From NCBI GenBank assembly GCA_023807065.1, contig JAJJLU010004531.1:1-11956 (forward strand): DNA of 11,956 nt, given 5' to 3'. Source of the DNA: Isotricha intestinalis. Lineage: Eukaryota; Ciliophora; Litostomatea; Vestibuliferida; Isotrichidae. The notes below the pieces were generated by a model. The model made no database searches. It was not told where the DNA came from and was given only the letters and a program-made list of their open reading frames with translations. Below, piece after piece: positions 1 through 8,732 of the stretch. The first letter of the stretch is position 1, and the number at the start of each line of letters is the position of its first letter. Made by a program: the position numbers and the translations under genes.

Positions 1-2987
1 CCACTACTATTTGATTTAATATCAGTATAGAAATATAAAGGATGAAATGATTCTGATATTCCTAAAATCATTTCATTGTGAGGTAAATAAGAAGCACTTG
101 TAGAATCTTGTGCATCTCTTATTAATATACTAAATGGAATATTATTTCCAGTAACTTCTATATTTAATTTACAATGATATGGTTCTTTATTTAAACATCC
201 TTCGAATAAATTTTTTCTATTAATATATATTCCTCTATAAGGATAAGAATCTGATATAATAATTGATTCTTTATTTTCTTCTAATATTCTCATTGAAGAT
301 GTTTGATTTGTAATTGTAATATTTAAATCTCCACTTCCAAATTTATTAAATAAAATATAATAAGCAGGATTAGTTTCATCTTCTATATTAAATTCAAATT
401 TAAATGTTTCTTTTTCTGATACTTTAAATACATAATTAACATTTGTAATTAAATTTAAAGATGTTTCATTATCATAAATATTATAATAATATCTACAAAT
501 ATCATTATTAATTCCACTATCATGACTTTCTATTGATATATTAACTTCTTTTAAATTAACATTTGAAACAGGAATTTGAATATATTTTCTATCAATTAAA
601 GCAGAAGACTCGTCTTCATTTAATTTTAATTTACAATTTTCAGGCCATATAAATACATATCCTGTAAATTTATTATTACTTTCAAATTTAATTGTTTTAG
701 AATCTGATGATATAGTGCCTTTCTTTAATTCATGTGTTATAATTTTTGAATTTATATATATATAATAATATTCTTTTGATTTTAATTCAGAATATTGTGG
801 TAAAGTAATTATTTTATCTAATTTTATTGTTGGGTCTAATTCTGTTTCACCTATAATTATTTTATACAGATCATTCAATGTTATTTTATCAGATGTGTAA
901 TTTAGATCTTTGTCATGAATAATTGTTATGTTTTTGACATCAAAATCTTCTTTTGGAACTTTAAAATATATTAAAGTAGGAGAAATTAAACCATCATTTA
1001 CGACATCATACTTTAAAGTAGTATTTCTACTTAAATCTAGATAATGGATATTTAATTTATTATTTGGAGAAGTTTTATATCTAATTAAAATATCACTGTT
1101 TTTACCTCCATTGTAAGTAAATGATGCTTCATTATTTGGAATAATATTATATTCAAAATTACCTTCAATTAATTCTTCTTCAAAATTAGGATATTTAATA
1201 ATTCCTCCTTTATTTATATTAATAAATCCTGTAAATTGTAATGTATTTCCATATAAATTAAAAGTAATATTATTTGAACTTTCAGAATGAATAAAAATAT
1301 AAGAATTAGGATTTAATGTTCTTGAAGAATAATGAGGATATTTACCTGTTATTAATAATATTGTTCCTTCTCTATTTGATTCTAATTTTAATATTATATA
1401 TTTATCATTATTATTAATTGTATAGGTATAATTATTTTGTTGGACTTCATTTGAATAAGTTAAATCATCAAAATTTAATGATGTAATATTTGATTGAGAA
1501 ATAGAAAGATTAGGATTAAAAGATTTTGGATAATCATAATTAAATAAATAAAATGAAATATGAGTTATATTTTCATATTCTCTTAAAGGAATTATAAAAT
1601 AATATGGTATCTGAGTATCATTTATATAATAATATTCATTACGTTCTGATGTTATCACTTGTCCTAATGAAGGATAATTTATTTTTAAAGAATAAAATGA
1701 ATTTTTTATTTGAGAAGTTATATTAAAAGTTAATATTTCATTCTCTGAAATAGTAACTGAAATTTTACAATATTCACTATAACAAATATATTTTATATTT
1801 TCATTTTTACTATTTAAAATAGTTAATAAACAATTATCATTTTCAAAAATAAAATTAAGTTCAGAAGTTGATGATGGAATATTAATATTATATAAAACAT
1901 TTTCATTTTCATTAATTAAAGTTCCATAAACAAATTCATTAAATAAAATATTAACAGATTTTTTATTATTATCAGTATATTTTAAAAATATTGAAAATTC
2001 ATCAGCAATATCAAATTCATAATCATTAACAAATATTCCTATAAATAATTCACATCCATTTTGATTATTACATGAAGAAGAATTAAAAGTTAATTTTTTA
2101 TTATAATAATCAAAATTACCTAAATATGTTTGAGAAGTTTTAGAAATTAATCCTTTACTTCCTTTATTTTGAATATTACTATAAACTATTTTTCCTCCTT
2201 TTTTATAATTAATAAATATTTCTCCTTCACTTTGATAAGGAATTTCAGTAAAGAAATATAAAGGATTAAAAGATTCTGCAACTCCTAAAATCATTTCATT
2301 AGGTTTTAAATATGTTGCATAATTATTCTTATTTCCATTTCTTATTAATATATTAAATGGAATATTATTTCCTGTTATTTTCAAATTAATTGTACAATTA
2401 TAAGATTCTTTATTTGAACAATATTTAAATGAATTATTTCTATTCAAATAAAAAAGTGTATTTGGATCAAAATCAGGAATATTAAAAGTTTGTATATAAT
2501 TATCACTTTCTAAATTAAATTTTAAATCACCTTTCCCTAATTTATTTAAATATAAATAATAAATAGGATTAGTTTCTCCTTCTATATTAAATATAAGATT
2601 TAAATTAGAATATTTTGTAAATTTAAACATTCCAGTATCAGTAAGATAAATTGTATTTGTAGAATCAATATTAACATAATGATATCTACATTCACCATTT
2701 GTAGAATGACTGTCAGTTTCATCAACAGAAATATTAATTTCATTTTGAGTTGAAATTAAAATATAATCTCTATCACTACCTAATTCATTATTTCCATTTT
2801 TTACACTTAATTTACAATTTTCAGGCCAAATTAAAAGATCACCTGATGAAAATGTTATATTTGGAGTTTCTGAAACACTTGTTAATATTATTGTTGTATT
2901 TGCTGTAGATAATTTCCTATTTGAATTAATATGTTTAATTTGAATTAATACTAATAAAAGTAAGATTAGAAATTTTATGGGATTCAT
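1..2987 (-). CDS. Large secreted/surface protein, N-terminal 995 codons (3' end outside window)
   Basis: I read this frame codon by codon from the ATG at 2985-2987 to the left edge and met no stop, so it is one uninterrupted exon cut by the window boundary. Residues 1-22 (MNPIKFLILLLLVLIQIKHI) form a signal peptide, so the protein should enter the secretory pathway. The rest is rich in Asn, Ser, Tyr and Ile and looks like extracellular beta-rich modules. A module at about residues 50-255 recurs at about 777-995. Matching landmarks are WPENCKL (W54 and W781), GNNIPF (G206 and G947) and NEMILG before PLYF (P242 and P983). Cysteines match too: C58, C100, C190, C198 against C785, C831, C931, C939. 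A different module around residues 300-400 carries GCELFIGIF (G311) and NEFVYGTL (N350). Similar giant extracellular proteins are common in ciliates, from memory of the family style. Any membrane anchor would lie beyond the edge. The start follows an A/T-rich leader (AAATAATG). Function unknown; a cell-surface or matrix role is inferred. Confidence 0.85.
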   Translation of the reverse strand, partial: MNPIKFLILLLLVLIQIKHINSNRKLSTANTTIILTSVSETPNITFSSGDLLIWPENCKLSVKNGNNELGSDRDYILISTQNEINISVDETDSHSTNGECRYHYVNIDSTNTIYLTDTGMFKFTKYSNLNLIFNIEGETNPIYYLYLNKLGKGDLKFNLESDNYIQTFNIPDFDPNTLFYLNRNNSFKYCSNKESYNCTINLKITGNNIPFNILIRNGNKNNYATYLKPNEMILGVAESFNPLYFFTEIPYQSEGEIFINYKKGGKIVYSNIQNKGSKGLISKTSQTYLGNFDYYNKKLTFNSSSCNNQNGCELFIGIFVNDYEFDIADEFSIFLKYTDNNKKSVNILFNEFVYGTLINENENVLYNINIPSSTSELNFIFENDNCLLTILNSKNENIKYICYSEYCKISVTISENEILTFNITSQIKNSFYSLKINYPSLGQVITSERNEYYYINDTQIPYYFIIPLREYENITHISFYLFNYDYPKSFNPNLSISQSNITSLNFDDLTYSNEVQQNNYTYTINNNDKYIILKLESNREGTILLITGKYPHYSSRTLNPNSYIFIHSESSNNITFNLYGNTLQFTGFININKGGIIKYPNFEEELIEGNFEYNIIPNNEASFTYNGGKNSDILIRYKTSPNNKLNIHYLDLSRNTTLKYDVVNDGLISPTLIYFKVPKEDFDVKNITIIHDKDLNYTSDKITLNDLYKIIIGETELDPTIKLDKIITLPQYSELKSKEYYYIYINSKIITHELKKGTISSDSKTIKFESNNKFTGYVFIWPENCKLKLNEDESSALIDRKYIQIPVSNVNLKEVNISIESHDSGINNDICRYYYNIYDNETSLNLITNVNYVFKVSEKETFKFEFNIEDETNPAYYILFNKFGSGDLNITITNQTSSMRILEENKESIIISDSYPYRGIYINRKNLFEGCLNKEPYHCKLNIEVTGNNIPFSILIRDAQDSTSASYLPHNEMILGISESFHPLYFYTDIKSNSS
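3..659 (-). repeat. Internal module, copy 2 (residues about 777-995, cut by edge)
   Basis: This is the second copy of the module, with WPENCKL at W781, C-R-Y at C831, the Cys pair C931/C939, GNNIPFSILIR at G947 and PLYFYTD at P983. All landmarks appear in the same order and at nearly the same spacing as in copy 1. By analogy, the middle module (GCELFIGIF) probably follows again beyond the left edge. Confidence 0.75.
2223..2840 (-). repeat. Internal module, copy 1 (residues about 50-255)
   Basis: This is the first copy of a diverged protein module in the surface-protein gene. It shares WPENCKL, the C-R-Y motif at C100, the Cys pair eight residues apart (C190/C198), GNNIPFNILIR and NEMILG with the copy at bases 3-659. 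The similarity is at protein level; at DNA level the copies have drifted. Confidence 0.75.
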
Positions 2988-3558
2988 TATTTATATTTCT
3001 TTTATAGAAATAATAATTCTTTATATAGTATAGAGAATAAGTTAATGAAATTAATAGACTTTACTTTTATATAGGATATTTAAGTATTTCTTTTTGAAAA
3101 TTCAATTATTTTATGTCATTTTAATTGCACACTAAATGTTTAAATTTAAATTCAATGAAGAATCTCTTCCTTTTTTAAAAGATAATCAACAATTTATGAA
3201 ATTTTTACTTAATTAAATTTTTTTTAAACAAATTAAAAAGTAAAAGTAAAAAAAGGGATTCAGATTTTAATAAATAATTATTCAAATTTTTACCGTTGTT
3301 ATTGCAAAAAAAATAAATAAGTCAAAATAAAAATTAGAAATGATATCAATTTTAATTTGTGATTGTTATAAAAATTAAAAGCTTATGTTATTTTATATAA
3401 ATTGAAAAAAGAATAATTTCAAATATAATTAAAGAAATAAATTCATAAATCCATAAAAACATTAATTAAATAATATATTAAATAAAAAAATATATTGAAT
3501 ATAAATAAAAAAAATAATTAACAAAAAGGTTTTTAATTAATCCTTTTAAATTAATTAA
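2988..3558. other. Intergenic, extremely AT-rich
   Basis: This 571-bp gap is the 5' flank of the surface-protein gene and the 3' flank of the 348-aa gene. It contains A- and T-runs, one possible 26-codon frame (3136-3216) and one copy of the 12-mer AATATATTAAAT at 3472-3483. A small inverted repeat (AAAAGG at 3524-3529, CCTTTT at 3542-3547) lies just past the stop of the 348-aa gene. I see no RNA gene. Confidence 0.7.
3136..3216 (+). CDS. Possible 26-codon frame, hypothetical
   Basis: ATG to TAA encodes 26 residues beginning MFKFKFNEESLPFLKDNQQF and ending MKFLLN. Its amino-acid mix (Glu, Asp, Pro, Gln among Phe and Leu) is less like translated A/T noise than its surroundings, which would mostly give Lys, Asn, Ile and Phe. 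It could be a micro-ORF, an exon or gene relic, or chance. Nothing else supports it. Confidence 0.15.
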   Translation: MFKFKFNEESLPFLKDNQQFMKFLLN

Positions 3559-4605
3559 TTATTCAGTTTCAGTCAAATTTTTATGTTTTTGATATTTTTT
3601 AGTCATTAAATTATCAACATTATATTTTCTCCAATAATATTTATCCATATCATTATATTTTTCTCTGTAAGCTTCACTTCTATCAACTTTATTTTTATAT
3701 TTTTGAAAAATAATATTTTCAGCTTTTAAATCATCAGACATTTGATCTAAAGCCCTATTACTTTTTAATTTATCGTTGTTATGTTTAGCTTTAATTTTTT
3801 GTTGTCTAATAAAAATATTTTTGAAATATTCGTTTTGATGATAAAATATATTTTGACAAATTTGATTGGCTTTAAACATTTCATTGTTATTATAATCTAT
3901 AATATTTTGAAGAGATAATTTAGTTATATTTTTATTACCACTAATATATCTTATTAAACTTGTTGAATTTGGATTTATTTTTTTATAACTTAATATATAA
4001 TCTAAATCTTCTAATTTAGTAAAATTTCTATAATTTGTTCTAAAATTATTTTCATCTATTCTACTTAATTTATCTTTCATTTTTTCTTCTTTTATTAAAT
4101 TTTTTTTTAATTTTATTACTCTTTTATTTCCTAAAATTTGATTTAAGCTTAATTTTTCATTTGGTTTTATTAATTTTTTTATTTTTACAATTTCAGGAAA
4201 ATTTTCTTCTTTTTGTATTAATTTTTCTGTTGTATTATGATCATTTTCATAATTATCAGAAATATCTTTTGGAAAAACTAATTTTTTCATATTTAAATTT
4301 ACTTTTGTTAAATCTGAATTATTTTTATTTGATTCATTGAAATTTTCTTTTGTTATATTTGGAGTTAACTCTACTAATTTTTTTTTAGGTGTATTATGAG
4401 GGAAAAAATTTTGAGTAGTTTTTGAAAAACTATTATTTGATTTTTTTTTTTTATAATAATTATATTTAATATAAGTTTCATATGGTAATTTCTTTATTGT
4501 TCTAAATGACTTTCCATAGGTAATTGTTTTAGATCTTTGATATTCATTTAGATCTTCTATAGTTTTAATAGTATTTTCACCTTGTTCTGTTATTAAAATT
4601 CTCAT
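3559..4605 (-). CDS. Basic Lys/Asn-rich protein, 348 aa, unknown function
   Basis: This is a complete frame with an ATG after an A-run and a TAA stop. The protein is hydrophilic and basic, with no signal peptide or membrane segment. Residues about 35-60 are Tyr/Lys-rich (ending YKKKK), and the region from about 60 to 130 is low in complexity with many Asn and Thr. The part from about residue 140 to the end looks more ordered and probably alpha-helical. It includes KLSLNQILGNKRVI near residue 150 and a Tyr/Lys-rich tail containing DKYYWRKYN. The mix of basic helices and Tyr-rich stretches is seen in many protist cytoskeletal or cilium-associated proteins, but I recognise no domain, so that is only a guess. 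It lies 60 bp downstream of the TPR gene on the same strand and in the same phase. The gap carries four in-frame stops, so the two are read as separate genes. Confidence 0.8.
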   Translation of the reverse strand: MRILITEQGENTIKTIEDLNEYQRSKTITYGKSFRTIKKLPYETYIKYNYYKKKKSNNSFSKTTQNFFPHNTPKKKLVELTPNITKENFNESNKNNSDLTKVNLNMKKLVFPKDISDNYENDHNTTEKLIQKEENFPEIVKIKKLIKPNEKLSLNQILGNKRVIKLKKNLIKEEKMKDKLSRIDENNFRTNYRNFTKLEDLDYILSYKKINPNSTSLIRYISGNKNITKLSLQNIIDYNNNEMFKANQICQNIFYHQNEYFKNIFIRQQKIKAKHNNDKLKSNRALDQMSDDLKAENIIFQKYKNKVDRSEAYREKYNDMDKYYWRKYNVDNLMTKKYQKHKNLTETE

Positions 4606-4665
4606 TTTTTTAATTTAATTTTTCTATTTTTTATTTTTATTTAGAATTACTTAATTAATTATTAT

Positions 4666-7600
4666 TTATTCTTCTTTAATATTTTTCAATTTTTCCAATA
4701 TAATATCAATATTTTCAAAAATAATTAAATTAGGATTTTTAGTTAAAATTTGTTGGGTTTCATTTTCAATTATTTTTCTTAATTTCTTAGTATCATGAAA
4801 GAATTTTTTACTAATTTTATATTTTTCTTCTAATTTTTTTTTTAATAATCCCATATCATTTTCTTTTCTACACATAAGATAAGGTAAATAAATTTTAGAA
4901 TAAGATCTACTTGTAATAGTTTCAGTTAACATTAATCTAAGAAAATAATTTTCTTTAGAATAAACTAAAAATTCAAAGGCAACTGAAAAATATCTTTTAA
5001 TATGAATAATAACAAATTTAAATCTAAAAAAGCAACTTGGACTAATTTTCATTAATCTTAACATTGAATCATAATTTTGTTCATTTAAAACTTGTGTCAT
5101 AACATTTCTCATTTTAACACTATTTAAAAATAAATAATAAACAATATTTTTATCTGTTTCAGTCATTAAGTCAAAAATATTTTTTGGTTCCATTCCAATT
5201 ATATTAGTAAAATCACTTGAATTTAAAATTATTGCTTTATGAATGAAAAAAGAATTATTACTTATTTCTATTTTTGATAAAGAATAAAAATCCACTCTCC
5301 ATTTAAAATATTGTCCTAAATCACTTTTTACTTCATTTACACATGGAGAAAAAATCCATAATTCTTTTTTATTTAATTTATTTTCTAATATTATTTTATA
5401 TAAATTATTTGGTGATATTTTTATATATTCACTAAATGATATATTGGAATTTTGCATTTTTATTATTTCTTCAATTTTCATTATTAAATCTTTAAATAAT
5501 AAAATGTGATTGTATTCTTTATTAAAAGTTATTTTTTCATTATTTTTAGAATGTTTAGAAAATAATATTTTAAAACTTCCTTCATCAATATATAATCTAA
5601 TTTGAATATTTTCTTTAGGATTAATTTTATTATATATATTAAATGATATTCTCATTTTATTAACAACAACAATATAAAAACAAGTAGTTTGTAAAAATTC
5701 AAATTGATAATATTTATCATTTATTCCTTTTTGAAAAGTTAATAAAGCTAAAATAATTTTATCATTTTGTTTTATTATTTCACAATGTTTAATTAATATT
5801 CTATTAACTAAACTTTTTAAATTAAAAATAAAAGAAATATCAGAAGAAATTGGCATTGTTAAATTAAAGAAAATTTTTTCAAAATAAAAATGTAATCTAC
5901 TATGATTAATAGAATAATGATATTCATTTTTTTTTTTATTTAAATCAACAATATTAAAAATTAATTGTTTTTCATTTTGAGAATTAGAAATACTTAATTT
6001 ATAATTAACATTATTAACAGATTGAATATTTTCACTTAAAATTTCATTATTTTCAACATTAAAATCATCAGAGCAAATTTTATCAATATCATCTTTTAAA
6101 TTTTTAATATTTTTAATTTTAGTTTGAAATAAATTATTCATATCATCTAAAACAGAAAAATCAATAATACTTTCAAAATAATCAGGAAATAATTTAACAA
6201 CTCCTTTTCCACTTGATAAAAAATGTTTAAAAAATTGAGTTGTTTTTAAACTTTTTCCTTCAGTATTTTTAAAAATTGAAGGATTATATAATTTAATATT
6301 TACATTTGATTCTCTTATTGAAAAATTTTCATTTCCTATTAATATTACATTATGTTGATTTATAAAATCAAAAGGATTATATTCTTTAAATATTATTTTT
6401 TCTTCTGGATTTGGTAAATTTGTCATTAATTCATGATATTTATTTAAAACTGGTTTTGATTTTATATTTAATTGATTTGTATTTATATTTAAAGAATCGA
6501 AAGGAGATTTTTTTTTTAATAATATTGAAAATAAATCTATACTTGATGGCTTTGTTGATTGAATTACTTTTGAAAAACAATCTTTTAATGTTAGTTTCTT
6601 TTTTTTAAATGGTAATTTTACTTTTGATTCTTCTATTATATTTAATGGAGATATTATTGTCTTTTTTTCTTCTTCTAATTCTTCTTTTTCTTCTTTTTTA
6701 TTATTTTCTATATTTTCTTTTTCTAATAAATTTTCTTTTTTTTTTTCCTCTTTTTTTTCATTTTCTTCTTCTTTTTTCTTTTTTTCTAATATTTCTTCTT
6801 TTTTTTTATTTTCTAATTTTATTTTTTCTTCATTTTTAATTTCTTCTTCTGATTTTATTTTTTCTTTTTTTTCTTCTTCTATTTTTTCCTTTTCTTCTTT
6901 TTTAATTTTAGTATCAACTTTTTCAAAGAGAATATTTTGATTCATCAAACTATCATTTAAATTCTGATGATTATTATTTAAATTATTAGAACTTAAATTA
7001 TTATTGAAATTAAAAGTTCCGGTTTGTCTAATTTCATTATCAATGAATTTATCATCAAAATTATTAAAGCTTAATTTATCTTTTTTACAAAGATCATCAT
7101 CTTCAATATAAATATTACTATTATTAAAATCATGGATATAATTTTTTTTATTTTTTTTTTTTAAAAAGGGAAAATCTTCTTCAGAAGAAGAATCAGCTTC
7201 AAGAGTATTTAATTTTTGTAAATTTTGTTCATTAATAAAATCATAAATATTATCTCCTCTTAATTTTAATAATTTAATAGTTATATAATGATTATATCCT
7301 AAAATTTTTGTAGTAAAAATACATGCTTTATCAATATCTTTATTATAATCTTTTAAAGAATAATTTTTAGTTATTGAAAAATAATTTAACATTAAGAAAC
7401 AAAATAATAAATTTATTTCACTTTTATTTTCTTCTTTAATTTCTTCATTTAAAATATCTTTAATTTCTTTAAACATTAAATGGAAATAATGAATAGACAT
7501 TTGAATATTTTTTTTTTTTAATTCAATAATACCATAATTATTATAAGAAATAGCATTATCAATTTTATTTTTATTCATTTCTATACATTTATCAAGAAAT

Positions 7601-8061
7601 AATTCTGCTTTATCATATTTTTTTTCTTTTTCATAAATACAAGCAATATTATTTGCTAAAGCATTTTTTCTTTTTATTATTTTTTTCTCATTTTTAAAAG
7701 GACTTTGATTGATAATTTCTATTCCAGAAGTTATTAATAATTTTGCATAATCATGTTTGTTGTTTGAATAATAATATGATGAGTATTTTGATATTATTTC
7801 TATTAGTTTACTTATCATTTCTACCGTTATTCCTATTTTATTTAATTGAAGATGAGAAAATGAATCTTCATTAAAAAAAGTTTTTTTTTGCTTGTAATAA
7901 TGATTAAATGTTCTTATTAAGAATATTCCATATTTATTTGTTAGTAAATTATTATTTGATATTTCATATAAATCTATTATATATTCTATACAACATGAAA
8001 TTTTTAAGTAGTTTTGAATTGAATGTTTTTCTGTATTGTAGTCTAAACAATATGCATTCAT
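4666..8061 (-). CDS. TPR protein with acidic/basic linker and novel C-terminal region, 1131 aa
   Basis: This is a single open frame from an ATG in an A-rich leader to TAA. Residues about 80-275 are alpha-helical and TPR-like: the stretch NALANNIACIYEKEKKYDKA is a classical TPR helix pair, followed by a second pair around ISYNNYGIIELKKKNIQMS. TPR arrays bind partner proteins. Residues about 285-380 are a disordered Ser/Asp/Asn-rich linker containing SSSEEDFPFL, which suits acidic or phospho-regulation. Residues about 384-468 are almost only Lys and Glu, a likely single helix or coiled coil. From about residue 540 to the end lies a large folded region with alternating strands and helices. It includes SSGKGVVKLFPDYF, LWIFSPCVNEV and FFRFKFVIIHIKRYFSVAFE. 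I do not recognise this region as a named domain, though TPR proteins of this build are familiar in ciliates. There is no signal peptide; it is probably cytoplasmic. Confidence 0.85.
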   Translation of the reverse strand: MNAYCLDYNTEKHSIQNYLKISCCIEYIIDLYEISNNNLLTNKYGIFLIRTFNHYYKQKKTFFNEDSFSHLQLNKIGITVEMISKLIEIISKYSSYYYSNNKHDYAKLLITSGIEIINQSPFKNEKKIIKRKNALANNIACIYEKEKKYDKAELFLDKCIEMNKNKIDNAISYNNYGIIELKKKNIQMSIHYFHLMFKEIKDILNEEIKEENKSEINLLFCFLMLNYFSITKNYSLKDYNKDIDKACIFTTKILGYNHYITIKLLKLRGDNIYDFINEQNLQKLNTLEADSSSEEDFPFLKKKNKKNYIHDFNNSNIYIEDDDLCKKDKLSFNNFDDKFIDNEIRQTGTFNFNNNLSSNNLNNNHQNLNDSLMNQNILFEKVDTKIKKEEKEKIEEEKKEKIKSEEEIKNEEKIKLENKKKEEILEKKKKEEENEKKEEKKKENLLEKENIENNKKEEKEELEEEKKTIISPLNIIEESKVKLPFKKKKLTLKDCFSKVIQSTKPSSIDLFSILLKKKSPFDSLNINTNQLNIKSKPVLNKYHELMTNLPNPEEKIIFKEYNPFDFINQHNVILIGNENFSIRESNVNIKLYNPSIFKNTEGKSLKTTQFFKHFLSSGKGVVKLFPDYFESIIDFSVLDDMNNLFQTKIKNIKNLKDDIDKICSDDFNVENNEILSENIQSVNNVNYKLSISNSQNEKQLIFNIVDLNKKKNEYHYSINHSRLHFYFEKIFFNLTMPISSDISFIFNLKSLVNRILIKHCEIIKQNDKIILALLTFQKGINDKYYQFEFLQTTCFYIVVVNKMRISFNIYNKINPKENIQIRLYIDEGSFKILFSKHSKNNEKITFNKEYNHILLFKDLIMKIEEIIKMQNSNISFSEYIKISPNNLYKIILENKLNKKELWIFSPCVNEVKSDLGQYFKWRVDFYSLSKIEISNNSFFIHKAIILNSSDFTNIIGMEPKNIFDLMTETDKNIVYYLFLNSVKMRNVMTQVLNEQNYDSMLRLMKISPSCFFRFKFVIIHIKRYFSVAFEFLVYSKENYFLRLMLTETITSRSYSKIYLPYLMCRKENDMGLLKKKLEEKYKISKKFFHDTKKLRKIIENETQQILTKNPNLIIFENIDIILEKLKNIKEE
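6658..6910 (-). repeat. Low-complexity Lys/Glu-coding purine tract
   Basis: About 250 bp in which the coding strand is almost entirely purine (AAA, GAA, GAG, AAG codons) and the plus strand is T/C. It encodes the Lys/Glu helix of the TPR protein, roughly residues 384-468. The open frames seen on the plus strand here are by-products of this composition. Confidence 0.85.
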
Positions 8062-8228
8062 CTTTTTTTAAATTAATTTTTTTTATTTTTTTTAATTGTT
8101 TTTTCTTTGTACAATAATATTTATTTAATTAAGGGGAAAAAAAAAATATTTTTAAAATGAAGTAAAAATAAAATGTTTATAAAAACTTTAATTAAATTGG
8201 ATAATTAAATTTTTTTTAATTAACTTCA
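8062..8228. other. Intergenic between first MEDL gene and TPR gene
   Basis: This AT-rich 167-bp spacer is the 5' flank of the TPR gene. It has long A- and T-runs and no recognisable element. It does not resemble the duplicated spacers at 8533-8732 and 8958-9154. Confidence 0.6.
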
Positions 8229-8287
8229 TCAATCAATTAATTCTTCTCCCATTTCATTCATCTTATCACTTAATGCATGTGAAATAC

Positions 8288-8353
<66 letters not shown>

Positions 8354-8564
8354 TATTACTTAAATTATTTAAACCTTGATTGCTGTTATTGTTGACATCA
8401 GAATCCTTATCAGTATTATTTGTTGAATTCAATGTATTATTGCTGGAGTTTGATGGTAAGTCTTGTGAGTCTCCATAAAATATGCTATCTACATTATTTT
8501 TACTTGTATATTCTTGTTTTGAATGAAAATGTGAATCAAATTGATTTGATGATAAATCTTCCAT
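8229..8564 (-). CDS. MEDL-family small poly-Asn protein, copy 1 (111 aa)
   Basis: This is a complete frame starting MEDLSSNQFDS and ending MGEELID at a TGA that is immediately followed by a second TGA. Its N-terminus matches the gene at 8717-8989 (MEDLSSIQFDS). The middle is Ser/Asn/Asp-rich and runs into more than 20 Asn residues encoded almost only by AAT. The C-terminus (SISHALSDKMNEMGEELID) is unlike those of the other two copies. There is no membrane segment or signal peptide, and the protein is probably disordered. The function is unknown. Start context is ATAAAAAAATGG, shared exactly with copy 2. It heads the same direction as its two paralogues and the TPR gene. Confidence 0.7.
8288..8349 (-). 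repeat. AAT (Asn codon) microsatellite, about 20 units
   Basis: This is an uninterrupted ATT/AAT trinucleotide run in MEDL copy 1. The equivalent runs in copies 2 and 3 are far shorter, about 8 and 10 units. It should be length-polymorphic. Confidence 0.95.
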
Positions 8565-8732
8565 TTTTTTATACTTTATATTAAAAATTTCTTTTATTAA
8601 TTGTTATTTAACTATTTTGAAAAAAATTTATGAGATTAAAAAAAAATGAAAAAAGGAAAAATAATTTAATTATAATTAAATTTAACATTAAAAACAAAAA
8701 AATAAATTTTTATTTCTTAGAGCTTTTTTTGT
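8533..8732. repeat. Tandem segmental duplication, unit A
   Basis: About 200 bp covering the first codons of MEDL copy 1, its whole 5' spacer and the last codons of copy 2. It aligns almost base for base with unit B (8958-9154). Shared landmarks are GAATCAAATTGA at the left, the ATACTTTATATTAAAAATTT block after the start codon, GAAAAAAGGAAAAATAATTT in mid spacer and CTTAG-GCTTTTTTTGT at the right. Differences are scattered substitutions and small indels. Confidence 0.9.

Noticed and set aside
3524..3547. Inverted repeat AAAAGG/CCTTTT past the stop of the 348-aa gene, as a terminator
   Set aside because: The six-pair stem is mostly A-T, and hairpin terminators are not expected for protein genes of a eukaryote. 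Such pairs arise easily in this composition.
4642..4668. A GTAATT...ATAG stretch between the TPR gene and the 348-aa gene as a short intron joining them
   Set aside because: An in-frame TAA lies immediately upstream of the candidate donor, so splicing would not produce a fused frame.
6411..6839. Two adjacent plus-strand open frames (65 and 76 codons) rich in Leu, Ile and Phe
   Set aside because: They lie antisense to the TPR gene; the second is simply the pyrimidine strand of the Lys/Glu tract. The hydrophobic content is a composition artefact.
7908..8117. Plus-strand 69-codon hydrophobic open frame
   Set aside because: It is antisense to the start of the TPR gene and runs into its A/T-rich leader. 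The coding evidence is on the minus strand.
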